Below are positions 1 through 9,331 of a stretch of 64,000 bases of DNA, piece after piece. Position numbers and translations under genes: made by a program. Below the pieces are notes generated by a model. The model ran no database searches and was not told the origin of the DNA. It saw nothing but the letters and a program-made list of their open reading frames with translations. The stretch comes from Salinivirgaceae bacterium. Its GTDB lineage: Bacteria; Bacteroidota; Bacteroidia; Bacteroidales; SZUA-534. The stretch is taken from contig JAFYYJ010000119.1 of NCBI GenBank assembly GCA_017557605.1, positions 1-64,000 of the forward strand, written 5' to 3'. Position 1 is the stretch's first letter; every line of letters begins with the position of its first letter.

Positions 1-288
1 GAGGACGGAAAAACCGTTCAGGGCACCGACGTTCTGTTCCCGCAGATTGGCGAAATCATCGGCGGCAGCGTGCGTGAGGAAGACTACGGCAAATTGCTGG
101 CCCGTATGAACGAGCTCAATATGAAAACCGATGGCTACGAGTGGTATCTCGACACCCGCAAATATGGTTCTTGCCCGCACGCCGGCTTCGGTCTGGGCTT
201 CGAGCGCCTGATGCTGTTCGTTACCGGAATGGCCAACATCCGCGATGTGATTCCGTTCCCGCGCACACCGAAAAACGCTGAATTCTAA
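1..288 (+). CDS. asnS: Asparaginyl-tRNA synthetase, C-terminal part (5' end outside window)
   Basis: The frame is open from base 1, so this is the last 95 codons of a class II aminoacyl-tRNA synthetase that charges tRNA-Asn in the cytoplasm. The visible part contains the class II motif 3 region ([13 protein letters not shown], with the ATP-binding arginine) and then the tail [12 protein letters not shown] that is typical of AsnRS. Motifs 1 and 2 and the anticodon-binding domain lie outside the window. AspRS is the nearest alternative but normally has a different tail. A terminator-like hairpin follows at 345-380. Confidence 0.93.
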   Translation, partial: EDGKTVQGTDVLFPQIGEIIGGSVREEDYGKLLARMNELNMKTDGYEWYLDTRKYGSCPHAGFGLGFERLMLFVTGMANIRDVIPFPRTPKNAEF

Positions 289-344
289 AGAATGGTAAAA
301 GGTGAGAGGTAAGTGTTTAGAGTTTTAAGTTGAGAATATAAAGA

Positions 345-380
345 GAGAGGCTGCAATTGACTTGCGGCTTCTCGTATTTT
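345..380 (+). terminator. Rho-independent terminator after asnS
   Basis: A 12-bp stem (GAGAGGCTGCAA pairing with TTGCGGCTTCTC, two G-U pairs) closes a 5-nt loop and is followed by GTATTTTTAT. It sits 57 bp after the asnS stop. The short AT-rich spacer before it (about 296-340) has the low-complexity words GGTGAGAGGTAAG and TTTTAAGTTGAG that recur in other intergenic regions of the window. Confidence 0.7.
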
Positions 381-418
381 TATCGTCGTTGTAACTTAAA
401 ACTTTGAACTTCGACAAC

Positions 419-973
419 TTAAAACTTATATGTGAATCCTATTCCGAAAAGTTTGCCGTAGTTCGACAGAATATTAAGTTGGCTGGTGGTTATGTCGTCG
501 TCAGTTTTGGTCCACTGATAGTTGACGCTCAGAATATCGGAATAGAAATCGATGTCCCAGCGGTCGTTTATCTCGTAGGTGGCAACTGGCAGAAGTTGTA
601 TGTCGACAGAGTGTTCGCCGTCGGCAAATCCTAACATTGAATAGGCTTCGGCGCTAAAATACAGCTTCCCGACGTTGGCGAAACAGTAGTTAGCATACGG
701 ACCTACGGCGTAGTATGCGTCTGTTTCCGTTGTGTTGTTGGTATGCCTTTTAATTTTGTTGTGCGAGTATTCGAAAATCAGTCCAAACTCCCAGTCGCCG
801 AACACATAGCCTACCGATGGTGTGATATTGAAACCGAATGTCTGAACCTGCTTGTCGCCGTCAAATTTCTCTGTTATGGTTGTCAGACCGAAACTGCCGC
901 TAACAACCGGCTGCGCTTTCGACACAAACGCAGCCAGGAGCAGCATTGTCGCAAATAAAATTCTCTTAATCAT
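419..973 (-). CDS. Small outer-membrane beta-barrel protein (porin-like)
   Basis: This 184-aa protein has a clear signal peptide (MIKRILFATMLLLAAFVSKA, cut before QP). The rest alternates short hydrophobic and polar stretches with many aromatic residues (YVFGDWEFGLIFEYS, AYYAVGPYANYCF) and ends in phenylalanine, as outer-membrane barrels do. The length suggests an 8-stranded barrel of the OmpA/OmpX-like size class. It is transcribed alone, towards asnS, and a -7 box lies just upstream on the minus strand. I cannot name a ligand or a family member; the barrel call rests on sequence pattern only. Confidence 0.7.
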   Translation of the reverse strand: MIKRILFATMLLLAAFVSKAQPVVSGSFGLTTITEKFDGDKQVQTFGFNITPSVGYVFGDWEFGLIFEYSHNKIKRHTNNTTETDAYYAVGPYANYCFANVGKLYFSAEAYSMLGFADGEHSVDIQLLPVATYEINDRWDIDFYSDILSVNYQWTKTDDDITTSQLNILSNYGKLFGIGFTYKF

Positions 974-993
974 ATTCTTAAAATTAACAGATA

Positions 994-1001
994 CAAATTT
1001 A
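994..1001 (-). promoter_or_regulatory. Bacteroidetes -7 box for the barrel gene
   Basis: TAAATTTG on the minus strand matches TAnnTTTG and lies 21 bp before the start codon at 973. No TTTG is found at the usual distance upstream, so only the -7 half is supported. Confidence 0.45.
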
Positions 1002-1023
1002 ACTCATTTTTTGCTTCATTCTG

Positions 1024-1054
1024 TTTGTCAATAATAAAGCGTTTCTTACTTTTG
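1024..1054 (+). promoter_or_regulatory. Bacteroidetes-type promoter of the histidine phosphatase gene
   Basis: TTTG at 1024-1027 and TACTTTTG at 1047-1054 are separated by exactly 19 bp. This matches the -33/-7 consensus of the Bacteroidetes primary sigma factor. The start codon follows 16 bp after the -7 box, so the leader is very short. Confidence 0.75.
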
Positions 1055-1070
1055 GAAAAATCAATTTTTT

Positions 1071-2351
1071 ATGAGAAAAAGTATCTTACTTACAACTATC
1101 GGGATTTTGTCGTGCGTGCTGCTGCAGGCGCAGACAACCAAAGAGGAAATGCTTGCCAACCTGAAAAAAACGGCGGGCAACAATATGGCTTATCAGCCTG
1201 AAATAAAACCGCAGACACCAGCGCCTAAAGGCTACAAACCATTCTATATCAGCCATTATGGACGTCATGGCTCGCGTTATCACTATTCAGGTTTCGACTA
1301 CATTATGCTGCAACGCACAATGAAAGCCGCCGATGACGCTAACGCTCTTACCGATGCAGGAAAAGACCTCAAAAACCGTGTGGACCGCCTCTGCGAAGAC
1401 GGCATCAACCGCGCCGGCGACCTTACGCAGACAGGCTTCAACCAACATCAGGGTATTGCCGAACGTATGGTCAATTCATTCCCCGAGGTGTTTGCCGACA
1501 ACGCCAACATTGTTGTCAAATCATCGACATCGCACCGCGTTCTGTGCAGTATGGATGCTTTTATGCAGAAAATGAAGGCCATGCGTCCAACTCTGAACGT
1601 TACAACCGAGTCGAGCAAACGCATAATGAGTTACATCAATAACGAGGAGCGCGATTCAGTTACTCGTTATCTGAACCGCACCGACGGTTTCCGCCGCGCA
1701 AACGACTCACTCGACCATGCGCTTTGCCATCCCGAAAGACTTGTGAAACAGGTGTTTGCTGATACAGCGTACATCCGTATTAAAGTGAACGGACATCAGT
1801 TTATGCGCAAGTTATTCGATATTCAGTGCAACATGCAGAATATCGATGACCTTGACTTCGATTTCAGCGACTTCTTCACCGCCGACGAAATGTTCGACAA
1901 CTGGCAGCTTACCAATGTTTACTGGTACGCCAACTTCAGCAACTGCCCGTATGCCGATTCACGTGGAGCGTGGTGCGGCCGCAACCTGCTCGCCACTATC
2001 CTCGACGATGCCGACAAGGCTCTTGCCGGAAACGGTGTATCGGCCAACCTGCGTTTTGGCCACGATACCGGCCTGGCACCGCTTGCCAGCTTGATGCAGC
2101 TTGAGGGCACCACGGCTCAGGTTACCGATTTTGCTGAACTTTACAAGGTTTGGTGCGACTACAAAATCATCCCAATGGCGGGCAATATACAGATGATTTT
2201 CTACAAGTCGGACAAGTCGAAAGACGTGCTTGTGAAAGTGATGCTTAACGAGAACGAGGTGAAACTGCCGCTCGAAAGCAAGACCGCGCCATATTATAAA
2301 TGGACTGATGTCGAGAAGTTTTACCGCGATATTCTGGCAAAAACCAAGTAA
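1071..2351 (+). CDS. Secreted histidine-type (acid) phosphatase
   Basis: A 426-aa exported member of the histidine phosphatase superfamily, branch 2, which hydrolyses phosphomonoesters such as sugar phosphates or inositol phosphates through a phosphohistidine. It has a signal peptide (residues 1-20, cut at LQA/QT), the catalytic RHGSR motif at residues 65-69 (nucleophile His66) and the distal HD proton-donor pair at about 331-332. MINPP-type phytases usually have HAE in place of HD, so an acid phosphatase or glucose-1-phosphatase-like activity is a better guess than MINPP. It has its own promoter and appears monocistronic. The true substrate cannot be read from the sequence. Confidence 0.88.
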   Translation: MRKSILLTTIGILSCVLLQAQTTKEEMLANLKKTAGNNMAYQPEIKPQTPAPKGYKPFYISHYGRHGSRYHYSGFDYIMLQRTMKAADDANALTDAGKDLKNRVDRLCEDGINRAGDLTQTGFNQHQGIAERMVNSFPEVFADNANIVVKSSTSHRVLCSMDAFMQKMKAMRPTLNVTTESSKRIMSYINNEERDSVTRYLNRTDGFRRANDSLDHALCHPERLVKQVFADTAYIRIKVNGHQFMRKLFDIQCNMQNIDDLDFDFSDFFTADEMFDNWQLTNVYWYANFSNCPYADSRGAWCGRNLLATILDDADKALAGNGVSANLRFGHDTGLAPLASLMQLEGTTAQVTDFAELYKVWCDYKIIPMAGNIQMIFYKSDKSKDVLVKVMLNENEVKLPLESKTAPYYKWTDVEKFYRDILAKTK

Positions 2352-2412
2352 ATCGGTTCACGTTTCAAATACGGTTGTTTACTATGGTGTCGGCGGCATT
2401 TGTCAACTGATT

Positions 2413-2443
2413 TTTGTTTGAGAACAAATTTGTTTTAGTTTTG
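2413..2443 (+). promoter_or_regulatory. Bacteroidetes-type promoter before the small T9SS-type protein
   Basis: TTTG at 2413-2416 and TAGTTTTG at 2436-2443 are 19 bp apart. The start codon is at 2478. Confidence 0.7.
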
Positions 2444-2477
2444 ATACGTTAAAGTCAGATTTTAAGAAAAACAGAAG

Positions 2478-3260
2478 ATGAGGAGATACATTTTTGTATT
2501 GATTTTGACAATAAGCAGCACCTTCTGTTGGGCCGGGGAACTGGTTCTGACGGGGATTTACCAAGGCTCGAACCTCTACGTTATGAATCCGTTTGCGCCA
2601 GAGGGCGACGGGTTCTGCGTTACCGAGGTGCAGGTCAACGGCACCGCCACTTCCGACGAGATTAACTCAAGCGCTTTCGAAATCGATTTGGGCGCGCTCA
2701 ACCTGGAAAAAGGCTCCGAAATAACCATTGTGATAAAGCACCAGAACGGTTGCGAGCCCAAGGTTATCAATCCCGAAGTTCTGAAAGCTCAAAGCACCTT
2801 CACTGTAACGACAATCAAGATTGAGAAAGACAAACTGAAATTCACCACCACGGGCGAGAGTGGTGCGCTGCCGTTTGTTGTGGAGCAGTTCCGCTGGAAC
2901 AAATGGATAAAAGTGGCAACCATTGACGGTAAGGGCACATCGGGCACCAACAATTACACCGTCGATATCAATGTGCACAACGGCAACAACCGTTTCCGCG
3001 TTAAGCAGGTCGACTACACACGCCGCCCACGATATGGCAAGGAGTTGCGCTATCGGGCAACAACGGCCGACATTACTTATTCATTCACAAAGCCTTACAG
3101 CGAAATAAAATTCTCGGCCGAAACAATGTACGAGGTTTACAATTCGAAAGGAGCGTTAATCAGCCGCGGCACAGGCTTATCGGTCGATGTGTCGGGACTG
3201 CCCCTTGGCGATTATTATCTTAACTACGACACCAAGACCGAAACAATCAAAAAACGTTAG
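2478..3260 (+). CDS. Secreted protein with T9SS-type C-terminal sorting domain
   Basis: A 260-aa protein of unknown function. It has a signal peptide (MRRYIFVLILTISSTFCWA) and beta-rich, Ig-like or fibronectin-like stretches in the middle. The last ~45 residues (YEVYNSKGALISRG, then LPLGDYYLNYDTKTETIKKR) match the pattern of the T9SS type A sorting domain: a hydrophobic strand with a VYNxxG turn, an LPxGxYxL strand and a basic end. This suggests export across the outer membrane and surface attachment or release. No catalytic motif is visible. Confidence 0.72.
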   Translation: MRRYIFVLILTISSTFCWAGELVLTGIYQGSNLYVMNPFAPEGDGFCVTEVQVNGTATSDEINSSAFEIDLGALNLEKGSEITIVIKHQNGCEPKVINPEVLKAQSTFTVTTIKIEKDKLKFTTTGESGALPFVVEQFRWNKWIKVATIDGKGTSGTNNYTVDINVHNGNNRFRVKQVDYTRRPRYGKELRYRATTADITYSFTKPYSEIKFSAETMYEVYNSKGALISRGTGLSVDVSGLPLGDYYLNYDTKTETIKKR

Positions 3261-3353
3261 TTGGGAGCCGGTGCCGGAGTGTCGGCATTCAAAAATTTGC
3301 ATTTGGAACAATATTGATTTAGAATAGATAACCGCAAATGTGGATTGTTGTTC

Positions 3354-3361
3354 TATATTTG
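3354..3361 (+). promoter_or_regulatory. -7 box that sets the PBP1A start
   Basis: TATATTTG fits TAnnTTTG. Transcription would start near 3368, downstream of the earliest in-frame ATG (3338), so translation must begin at the ATG at 3380. No good -33 TTTG is present. Confidence 0.5.
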
Positions 3362-3379
3362 CGTGTAAAACTAATTGAT

Positions 3380-5743
3380 ATGGCGCTATCTATTACAAAA
3401 CAGCAGCAACGGAAGATTATTTTATGGTCAATTGTCTGTTTCCCAGTTATTTTACTAATAGTATTGTTCTACAACATCTGGAACGGAAACCTCGGTTTCA
3501 TGCCCTCGTTTGAGGAGTTGGAAAATCCGAAGAGCAACCTTGCGTCGGAGGTTTATTCCGAAGACGGCTTGTTGCTGGGCACCTATTTCAAAGAGAACCG
3601 CTCCACCAGCACCTATGACGAGCTGTCGCCTTATCTTGTCGACGCTCTGATTTCGACCGAGGACAAACGCTACTACAAACATTCGGGAGTCGATTTTCCG
3701 GGACTTATACGTGTCTTTTTCAAGACCATAGTATCGGGCAACAAGAGCTCGGGCGGCGGCAGTACCATAACTCAGCAGCTGGCCAAGATGCTTTTCCCGC
3801 GTGAGAATTTCAACAACGCGCTTCAGGTTGTCAACCGTAAGTTCCGCGAGTGGGTTATCGCCATTAAGCTTGAGCGCAGCTACACCAAAGAGGAGATTAT
3901 CGCCATGTATCTCAATCAGTTCGACTTTATGTACCAGGCTGTGGGCGTGAAGTCGGCTGCACGAATATATTTCAACACTACGCCGCAGGCTCTCCGCATC
4001 GAGCAGTCGGCAATGCTTGTGGGCATGGCCAAAAACCCGGCGCTTTTCAACCCAATACGTCGCCCCGAGCAAACCTTGCAGCGCCGCAATGTGGTTCTGT
4101 ATCAGATGCTTAACAACAACAAGCTGACACGCGCCGAGTATGACTCGCTAAAGCAGCTCCCCTTGGGTCTCGACTTCCACCGCGTTGACCACAAGGAGGG
4201 TTCGGCTACCTATTTCCGCGAGTTCCTGCGAATCGAGATGAACGCTACAAAGCCCGACCGCAGCCGCTACTCGTCGAAGGCGCAGTACATCGAAGACTCG
4301 GTTGAGTGGGCCACAAACCCGTTGCGCGGCTGGTGCAACCGCAATCTGAAACCCGACGGCACTCCTTATAATATCTATAAAGACGGTTTGAAGATTTACA
4401 CCACCGTCAACTCGAAGATGCAGGAATATGCCGAGGAGGCCGTACGCGACTATCTGAAAAACACGCTCCAGCGGAATTTCGACTATCTGAAAAAAGGACA
4501 CGCCAACGCTCCTTTTTCCGACAAACTAACACCTGAGCAGGTGAACAACATAATGACCTTGTCGATGAAGTGGAGCGAGCGCTACCGCGTGCTGAGCAAG
4601 GTGAAAAAAATGTCGATGGAGGAGATTGAAAAGAACTTCAACACCCCGACGCAGATGAGCGTCTTCTCGTGGCGCGGCGACATTGACACCGTTATGACAC
4701 CGATGGATTCGATGCGCTACTACAAGCATTTCCTGCAGTCGGGACTGATGTCGATGGACCCGCATACCGGCTATGTGAAAGCTTACGTGGGCGGCATCGA
4801 CTATCGCCATTTCCAATACGACCACGTTACGAAAGCCAAACGTCAGGTGGGCTCAACTTTCAAGCCATTCCTCTACACGCTGGCCATGATGGACGGCTTC
4901 ACGCCTTGCGACCGTGTGCTCAATGTGCCGGTGACAATTACCGACCCGACAACCGGCGTTACCTGGGCACCTGAATCGGGCAGCAGCGACAGGCTGATTG
5001 GCCGCGAGGTGTCGCTGCAATATGGTTTGGCGCAGTCGCTCAACAACGTGGCGGCTTGGCTTATGAACCGTTTCAAACCGAAAGCTGTGGCGCAATTGGC
5101 TCATAACATGGGCATTAAGAGCGATATTCCGCGCTATCCGTCAATATGTCTGGGCGTGGCTGACCTCACGCTGTGCGAGATGGTTAGCGCCTACTGCTGC
5201 TACGCAAACAAAGGCGTTTATACGCAACCGATTTTTGTGACACGAATCGAGGATAAGAACGGCAACGTGCTTGCCAACTTCCAGCCAGTGAAACATGAGG
5301 CCATAAGCGAGCGCACAGCATACTTGATGCTTAACTTGTTACAGGGCGTTGTCCGCAAGGGTACCGGTTCACGCATCTGGCGCGACGACTATCCGTGGCA
5401 GATAACCGCGCAAGTGGCCGCCAAAACAGGAACAACACAAGAGAATTCCGACGGCTGGTTTATGGGCGTCACTCCCAATCTGGTTACAGGCGTTTGGACC
5501 GGAGCCGAGGACCGCAGCGTCCACTTCGACCAGACAACCTTCGGACAAGGCGCCTACATGGCTCTGCCTATCTGGGCCGGATATATGCGTAAGGTTTACG
5601 ACGACAAGAATCTTCCGTATACTGAAAGCGAAAGATTTGAGAAACCTGCCGACTGGAACGAGGTGTTCGATTGCCCCGATTACGACGAGAAACAGACTGA
5701 AAGTCATAATAGTAGCGAGCAGGAGGACGAATTCTATTTCTAA
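3380..5743 (+). CDS. Penicillin-binding protein 1A (transglycosylase/transpeptidase)
   Basis: A 787-aa class A PBP that polymerises lipid II into glycan strands and cross-links the peptides in the periplasm. After a short basic tail there is one membrane anchor (about residues 13-34). The GT51 domain follows, with the catalytic Glu in TEDKRYYKHSGVDF (about residue 94), GGSTITQQLAKML and the RSYTKEEIIAMYLNQ helix. The transpeptidase domain has GSTFK (Ser492, Lys495), SLN and KTGTT (682-686). An in-frame ATG at 3338 would add 14 residues but lies before the predicted transcription start. The next gene begins 12 bp after the stop, so the two are probably co-transcribed. Confidence 0.95.
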   Translation: MALSITKQQQRKIILWSIVCFPVILLIVLFYNIWNGNLGFMPSFEELENPKSNLASEVYSEDGLLLGTYFKENRSTSTYDELSPYLVDALISTEDKRYYKHSGVDFPGLIRVFFKTIVSGNKSSGGGSTITQQLAKMLFPRENFNNALQVVNRKFREWVIAIKLERSYTKEEIIAMYLNQFDFMYQAVGVKSAARIYFNTTPQALRIEQSAMLVGMAKNPALFNPIRRPEQTLQRRNVVLYQMLNNNKLTRAEYDSLKQLPLGLDFHRVDHKEGSATYFREFLRIEMNATKPDRSRYSSKAQYIEDSVEWATNPLRGWCNRNLKPDGTPYNIYKDGLKIYTTVNSKMQEYAEEAVRDYLKNTLQRNFDYLKKGHANAPFSDKLTPEQVNNIMTLSMKWSERYRVLSKVKKMSMEEIEKNFNTPTQMSVFSWRGDIDTVMTPMDSMRYYKHFLQSGLMSMDPHTGYVKAYVGGIDYRHFQYDHVTKAKRQVGSTFKPFLYTLAMMDGFTPCDRVLNVPVTITDPTTGVTWAPESGSSDRLIGREVSLQYGLAQSLNNVAAWLMNRFKPKAVAQLAHNMGIKSDIPRYPSICLGVADLTLCEMVSAYCCYANKGVYTQPIFVTRIEDKNGNVLANFQPVKHEAISERTAYLMLNLLQGVVRKGTGSRIWRDDYPWQITAQVAAKTGTTQENSDGWFMGVTPNLVTGVWTGAEDRSVHFDQTTFGQGAYMALPIWAGYMRKVYDDKNLPYTESERFEKPADWNEVFDCPDYDEKQTESHNSSEQEDEFYF

Positions 5744-5755
5744 AAGCATCCGGCG

Positions 5756-8488
5756 ATGGGAAAGAAGATTTTTTTCATTGTTGCAATAGTCCTGGTTATT
5801 GGCGCACTTGGCGCGTCATACTGGTATTTCAAGATGCAGCAGAACGATGTGGTGTCGGCTGTCGATGCCGTGCCGGTTAGTTCGGCAGCCATTATCGAGG
5901 TTAAATCGCCCCGCACTTTTCTCAAGAATATACAAGGCAACAAGGTGTTTGCCGACATCAAGGAGCTGACATTTGCCGAGGATTTAGCCAAGAATCTGGC
6001 CGTGCTCGACACGTTGCTCATAACCAACAGTGAGTTGGCCGAGTCATTCAAAGACAAACCGTTTCTGGTATCGTTCCACAATACCACAAGGCTTGAATAT
6101 GAGCCGCTTGCGGTGATGACATTCAACTCGAACGCGCAAGGCCGCCGGGCACTTGAGCAGGTGGTTGGCATTCTGGAGAAGTCGGGCGGCATAACAACCG
6201 AAAAGTATGAGCAGGCCAAGATTTACAAATACACGAACAGCAAGAATGCCAAAATTGTCTGTTACTTGACATTTGTCCACGGCTATCTGCTGGCCACAAC
6301 CAACGAAATGCTGATGCAGGAGTCGATTCGGCAGACAACCAACACCTTCGGAATAAGCCAGAATCCGTCGTTTTTGAAAGTTAAACAATGGGCCGGCAAG
6401 AATGTCGATGCCAACATCTATCTTCAGTTCAAATTCCTCAACCCATTCATTCAGAAGCAGTTTGTCAATAATCTGTTCAGCGACATGGCCATACAGACAT
6501 TTTCTGACTGGGGCGGTTTCGATTTGAGCATGAAAGGCAGCAACTGGCTTGTCAACGGCTACACGCTGCAGTCGTCGGTCAAGAATCAATGGTCGCAACT
6601 GTTTGAAGGACAGGAGTCGGTGCAGTCGAATCTGACTAAGAACGTGCCAATGGGTGTCAACGGATTCTCGTGGTTCGGACTAAGCAATTTTGGCCGGTAC
6701 CAGCGCGCGCTTGAGTCGTATATGGAAAGCGTTGGACAGCTTAACCGCTACCAGACCAACCAAAATCTTGTGAAACAGACGTTTGGCAACACTGCAATAA
6801 GCACTGTGGCGGATAATTTTAATCATGGTCTGATGCAGATAGCCATGCCCGACGGCACTTCGATTTTTGTAATTGAAGCGAAAGGCCGTTACGAGGCCGG
6901 TCAGTTGCTCGATTATTTTGTCCGTGGTAAAACGGCTAGTCCGTCGGTCAAGGAGTTTAGAATTGACAACGACGCCCGTTTCGACATTTATGAGATGCCG
7001 CTTGAGCAAGTACCGGCGCGCATTTTCGGGCCTTGGTTCGGGCAGTGCAAGGCGCAATACATCTGCGCATACGACAACATGCTTGTCTTTGGCGACACCT
7101 ACAATGTGGTTTCGCGATTTGTTTACGACAATGTGTTGCACAAGAATCTGCACTTCGACCCCGATTTCAACCAGTTCGACAACTACATTACCAACAAGAC
7201 TAACTTCTACACCTACCTCTCGTTCACGGGTTCGGAAAACTTGCTGAGCCGCATTCTGTCGAGCGGAAATGTTATCGGCTTCCATAACAATCAGGAGGCG
7301 ATTTACAATTTCTATGGTCTGATTTGGCAGTTCTCGGTTGAGGACGGATTTTTGTACCACAACACGTTCCTACGCCACCAGCCGACGCACTCCAACACCG
7401 CATCAACACTATGGGAGTCGCACCTCGACACGCTTGCAGCTTTCAAGCCTGTTTTTGTCGACAACCACAACACGGGCGAGAAGGAAATCTTTATTCAGGA
7501 CCTGCGCAACAACATCTATCTGATAAATGCCGCCGGCCGCACAATGTGGAAGAAACACATTGATGAACCGATAATTGGAACAGTGCAACAGGTTGATTAT
7601 TATCGCAATGGCAAGTTGCAGATATTCTTCAACACGGCAACCAAGATGTATCTGATTGACCGCAATGGCAACCATGTGGACCGCTATCCGATAACGCTGC
7701 CCAGCCCGACAAATCTGCCCGTGGCGGTGTTCGACTATTCGAAAAACCGCAACTATCGTCTGTTTGTGGAGTGCGCCAATGCCGATATCCACGTCTATTC
7801 GATTGACGGAAAGACTCTTCCCGACTTCTCGCTGCAACGCGCCAACCAGGTGCCGATAACCGCCGCGCAGCATTTCATCAACAACGACAAAGATTACATA
7901 TCGATAACCGATACATCGCGCATCTACCTGATTGACAGACGCGGAAACATGCGAGTCGATTTCAAGGAGCGCATCCGTCCGTCAGTCAACAACGAACTCA
8001 AGTACATGCGGCCTATGGGTGACTCGGCGGCGGCGCTTGTCCGCACCTCAACTGACGGCACGCTCTGCTTCCTGCACTTCGACGGCTCGGTTTCGAAACG
8101 CAAAATTGGTGATTTCACACCAGAGCATTTCTTTGACATTGAAGATATTACTGGAGACTCAAAACCAGAGTTAATCTATGTTGACGATAATGTTCTTTCG
8201 GTTTACAATTTCAATGGCAAGAAACTTTTCGAGTACAAATTCGGAGAGCCGATAACGCAGCGCCCGGCCTATTACAAGCTGTCGAGCACGCAGACGGCCA
8301 TAGGAATTACCGAAACTGAATCGGCGCACATCTATCTGATTGACAGCAAGGGACAAGTGATGCCCGGATTCCCTCTGCGCGGCAAAACGCGTTTCAGCAT
8401 CGGGGTGATGAAGACCGGGCAGGCCTACTACAACCTGATTGTCGGCGGCAACGACCAATATCTGTTCAACTACAAACTAAACCGATAA
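5756..8488 (+). CDS. Membrane-anchored periplasmic protein, propeller-like C-terminus, unknown function
   Basis: A 910-aa protein I do not recognise. Residues 5-23 form an uncleaved signal anchor, followed by a large soluble domain rich in charged and aromatic residues. From about residue 575 to the end there are repeated motifs of the form (I/V)YLIDxxG followed by a hydrophobic strand: YLINAAGR, YLIDRNGNH, VYSIDGK, YLIDRRGN, VYNFNGK, YLIDSKGQ. This is what a PQQ/WD-like beta-propeller looks like. It lies 12 bp after the PBP1A gene and shares a TAATG stop/start with the next gene, so it is in an operon with peptidoglycan synthesis. A scaffold or regulator of PBP1A in the periplasm is a reasonable guess, not shown. 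Confidence 0.6.
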   Translation: MGKKIFFIVAIVLVIGALGASYWYFKMQQNDVVSAVDAVPVSSAAIIEVKSPRTFLKNIQGNKVFADIKELTFAEDLAKNLAVLDTLLITNSELAESFKDKPFLVSFHNTTRLEYEPLAVMTFNSNAQGRRALEQVVGILEKSGGITTEKYEQAKIYKYTNSKNAKIVCYLTFVHGYLLATTNEMLMQESIRQTTNTFGISQNPSFLKVKQWAGKNVDANIYLQFKFLNPFIQKQFVNNLFSDMAIQTFSDWGGFDLSMKGSNWLVNGYTLQSSVKNQWSQLFEGQESVQSNLTKNVPMGVNGFSWFGLSNFGRYQRALESYMESVGQLNRYQTNQNLVKQTFGNTAISTVADNFNHGLMQIAMPDGTSIFVIEAKGRYEAGQLLDYFVRGKTASPSVKEFRIDNDARFDIYEMPLEQVPARIFGPWFGQCKAQYICAYDNMLVFGDTYNVVSRFVYDNVLHKNLHFDPDFNQFDNYITNKTNFYTYLSFTGSENLLSRILSSGNVIGFHNNQEAIYNFYGLIWQFSVEDGFLYHNTFLRHQPTHSNTASTLWESHLDTLAAFKPVFVDNHNTGEKEIFIQDLRNNIYLINAAGRTMWKKHIDEPIIGTVQQVDYYRNGKLQIFFNTATKMYLIDRNGNHVDRYPITLPSPTNLPVAVFDYSKNRNYRLFVECANADIHVYSIDGKTLPDFSLQRANQVPITAAQHFINNDKDYISITDTSRIYLIDRRGNMRVDFKERIRPSVNNELKYMRPMGDSAAALVRTSTDGTLCFLHFDGSVSKRKIGDFTPEHFFDIEDITGDSKPELIYVDDNVLSVYNFNGKKLFEYKFGEPITQRPAYYKLSSTQTAIGITETESAHIYLIDSKGQVMPGFPLRGKTRFSIGVMKTGQAYYNLIVGGNDQYLFNYKLNR

Positions 8489-9042
8489 TGGCGGCGTATC
8501 TTTTTGTTTTTCTACTGATTGCCACCTCCGCCGATGTGGCTGCCATAGCGCTTGTGGCATCATTTATCGAACAGCGCTTTGCTATAAGCAAGTTTCTGCT
8601 GCAATTTGCCGTCTGCACCTTGATTGTAGGGGCGCTGGCCTGTGGCGGAATGTTGCTGGGCAACTTCGGCTCACAATTTTTCGACACCCAGATGAACATT
8701 TGGTTATCGGCAAGTCTGATGTTGGTTATGTCGTTGAAAGCCGCCTACGACGGATTTAAACTTGCCCCGACAAAACGCTCGGTGAACACCGCTTTCATTG
8801 GAGGACTGGCAACCGTTGCAACATTTGCCGGCATCAACGCCTTCATCTACTCGCTGGCTCTCGGCTTTTTGCAGTTGCAACCGCTGCCCTTGGTTTTGCT
8901 GGCGGTGCCGTTATTCTTTGTTGTGCTGTTGGTGGCAGGTTTGGTTGGCACCAAGCAGAAACGCATTCCCCGCATTCAAAGTGAGTGGATATTGTCGGCG
9001 GCATCGCTATTTTGCGCATTATTAATCATTTACAATCGATGA
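8488..9042 (+). CDS. Six-helix integral membrane protein, MntP-like at best
   Basis: A 184-aa, very hydrophobic protein with about six transmembrane helices (roughly 2-22, 30-52, 62-80, 94-117, 121-145, 163-181). Its ATG overlaps the stop of the preceding gene (TAATG), which implies translational coupling. The first helix contains ATSADVAAIAL, loosely like the first helix of MntP manganese exporters (SMDAFAVS), and the size and two-times-three helix layout also fit, but the second conserved Asp motif is not convincing. I treat it as a membrane protein of unknown function linked to the PBP1A operon. Confidence 0.55.
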   Translation: MAAYLFVFLLIATSADVAAIALVASFIEQRFAISKFLLQFAVCTLIVGALACGGMLLGNFGSQFFDTQMNIWLSASLMLVMSLKAAYDGFKLAPTKRSVNTAFIGGLATVATFAGINAFIYSLALGFLQLQPLPLVLLAVPLFFVVLLVAGLVGTKQKRIPRIQSEWILSAASLFCALLIIYNR

Positions 9043-9043
9043 T

Positions 9044-9271
9044 ATGCTGTATTTCCTATTAACAACAATATTATTTGTCTATCTTTTCGTGTTCATAGCT
9101 CGAGCTGTTGTCCGCTTGATATTCGGACGCAATATGAACAACAACGGCAATAGCTACGAAAACGGTCAGACAACGCCGGGCGGCGACAGAGTTTATTACC
9201 AAAACGAGCCGAAAAAAAAGCATTTCAAACCGACCGATGGTGAATATGTTGATTTTGAGGAGATTGAATGA
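9044..9271 (+). CDS. Small membrane protein, DUF4834-like
   Basis: A 75-aa protein with one N-terminal transmembrane helix (residues 2-22), a basic segment and a polar tail ending in GEYVDFEEIE. This layout and tail fit the small Bacteroidetes family DUF4834, whose role is unknown. It begins one base after the previous stop and so ends the PBP1A operon. The tRNA-Leu promoter lies directly downstream. Confidence 0.6.
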   Translation: MLYFLLTTILFVYLFVFIARAVVRLIFGRNMNNNGNSYENGQTTPGGDRVYYQNEPKKKHFKPTDGEYVDFEEIE

Positions 9272-9282
9272 TTTAAAAAAAG

Positions 9283-9313
9283 TTTGTCCGCTTTTTGAAA
9301 TTATCTATATTTG
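9283..9313 (+). promoter_or_regulatory. Promoter of tRNA-Leu
   Basis: TTTG at 9283-9286, a 19-bp spacer and TATATTTG at 9306-9313, with the mature tRNA 18 bp after the -7 box. It is a near-perfect match to the Bacteroidetes consensus. Confidence 0.8.
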
Positions 9314-9331
9314 CACGCCTTTTACGGAAAC

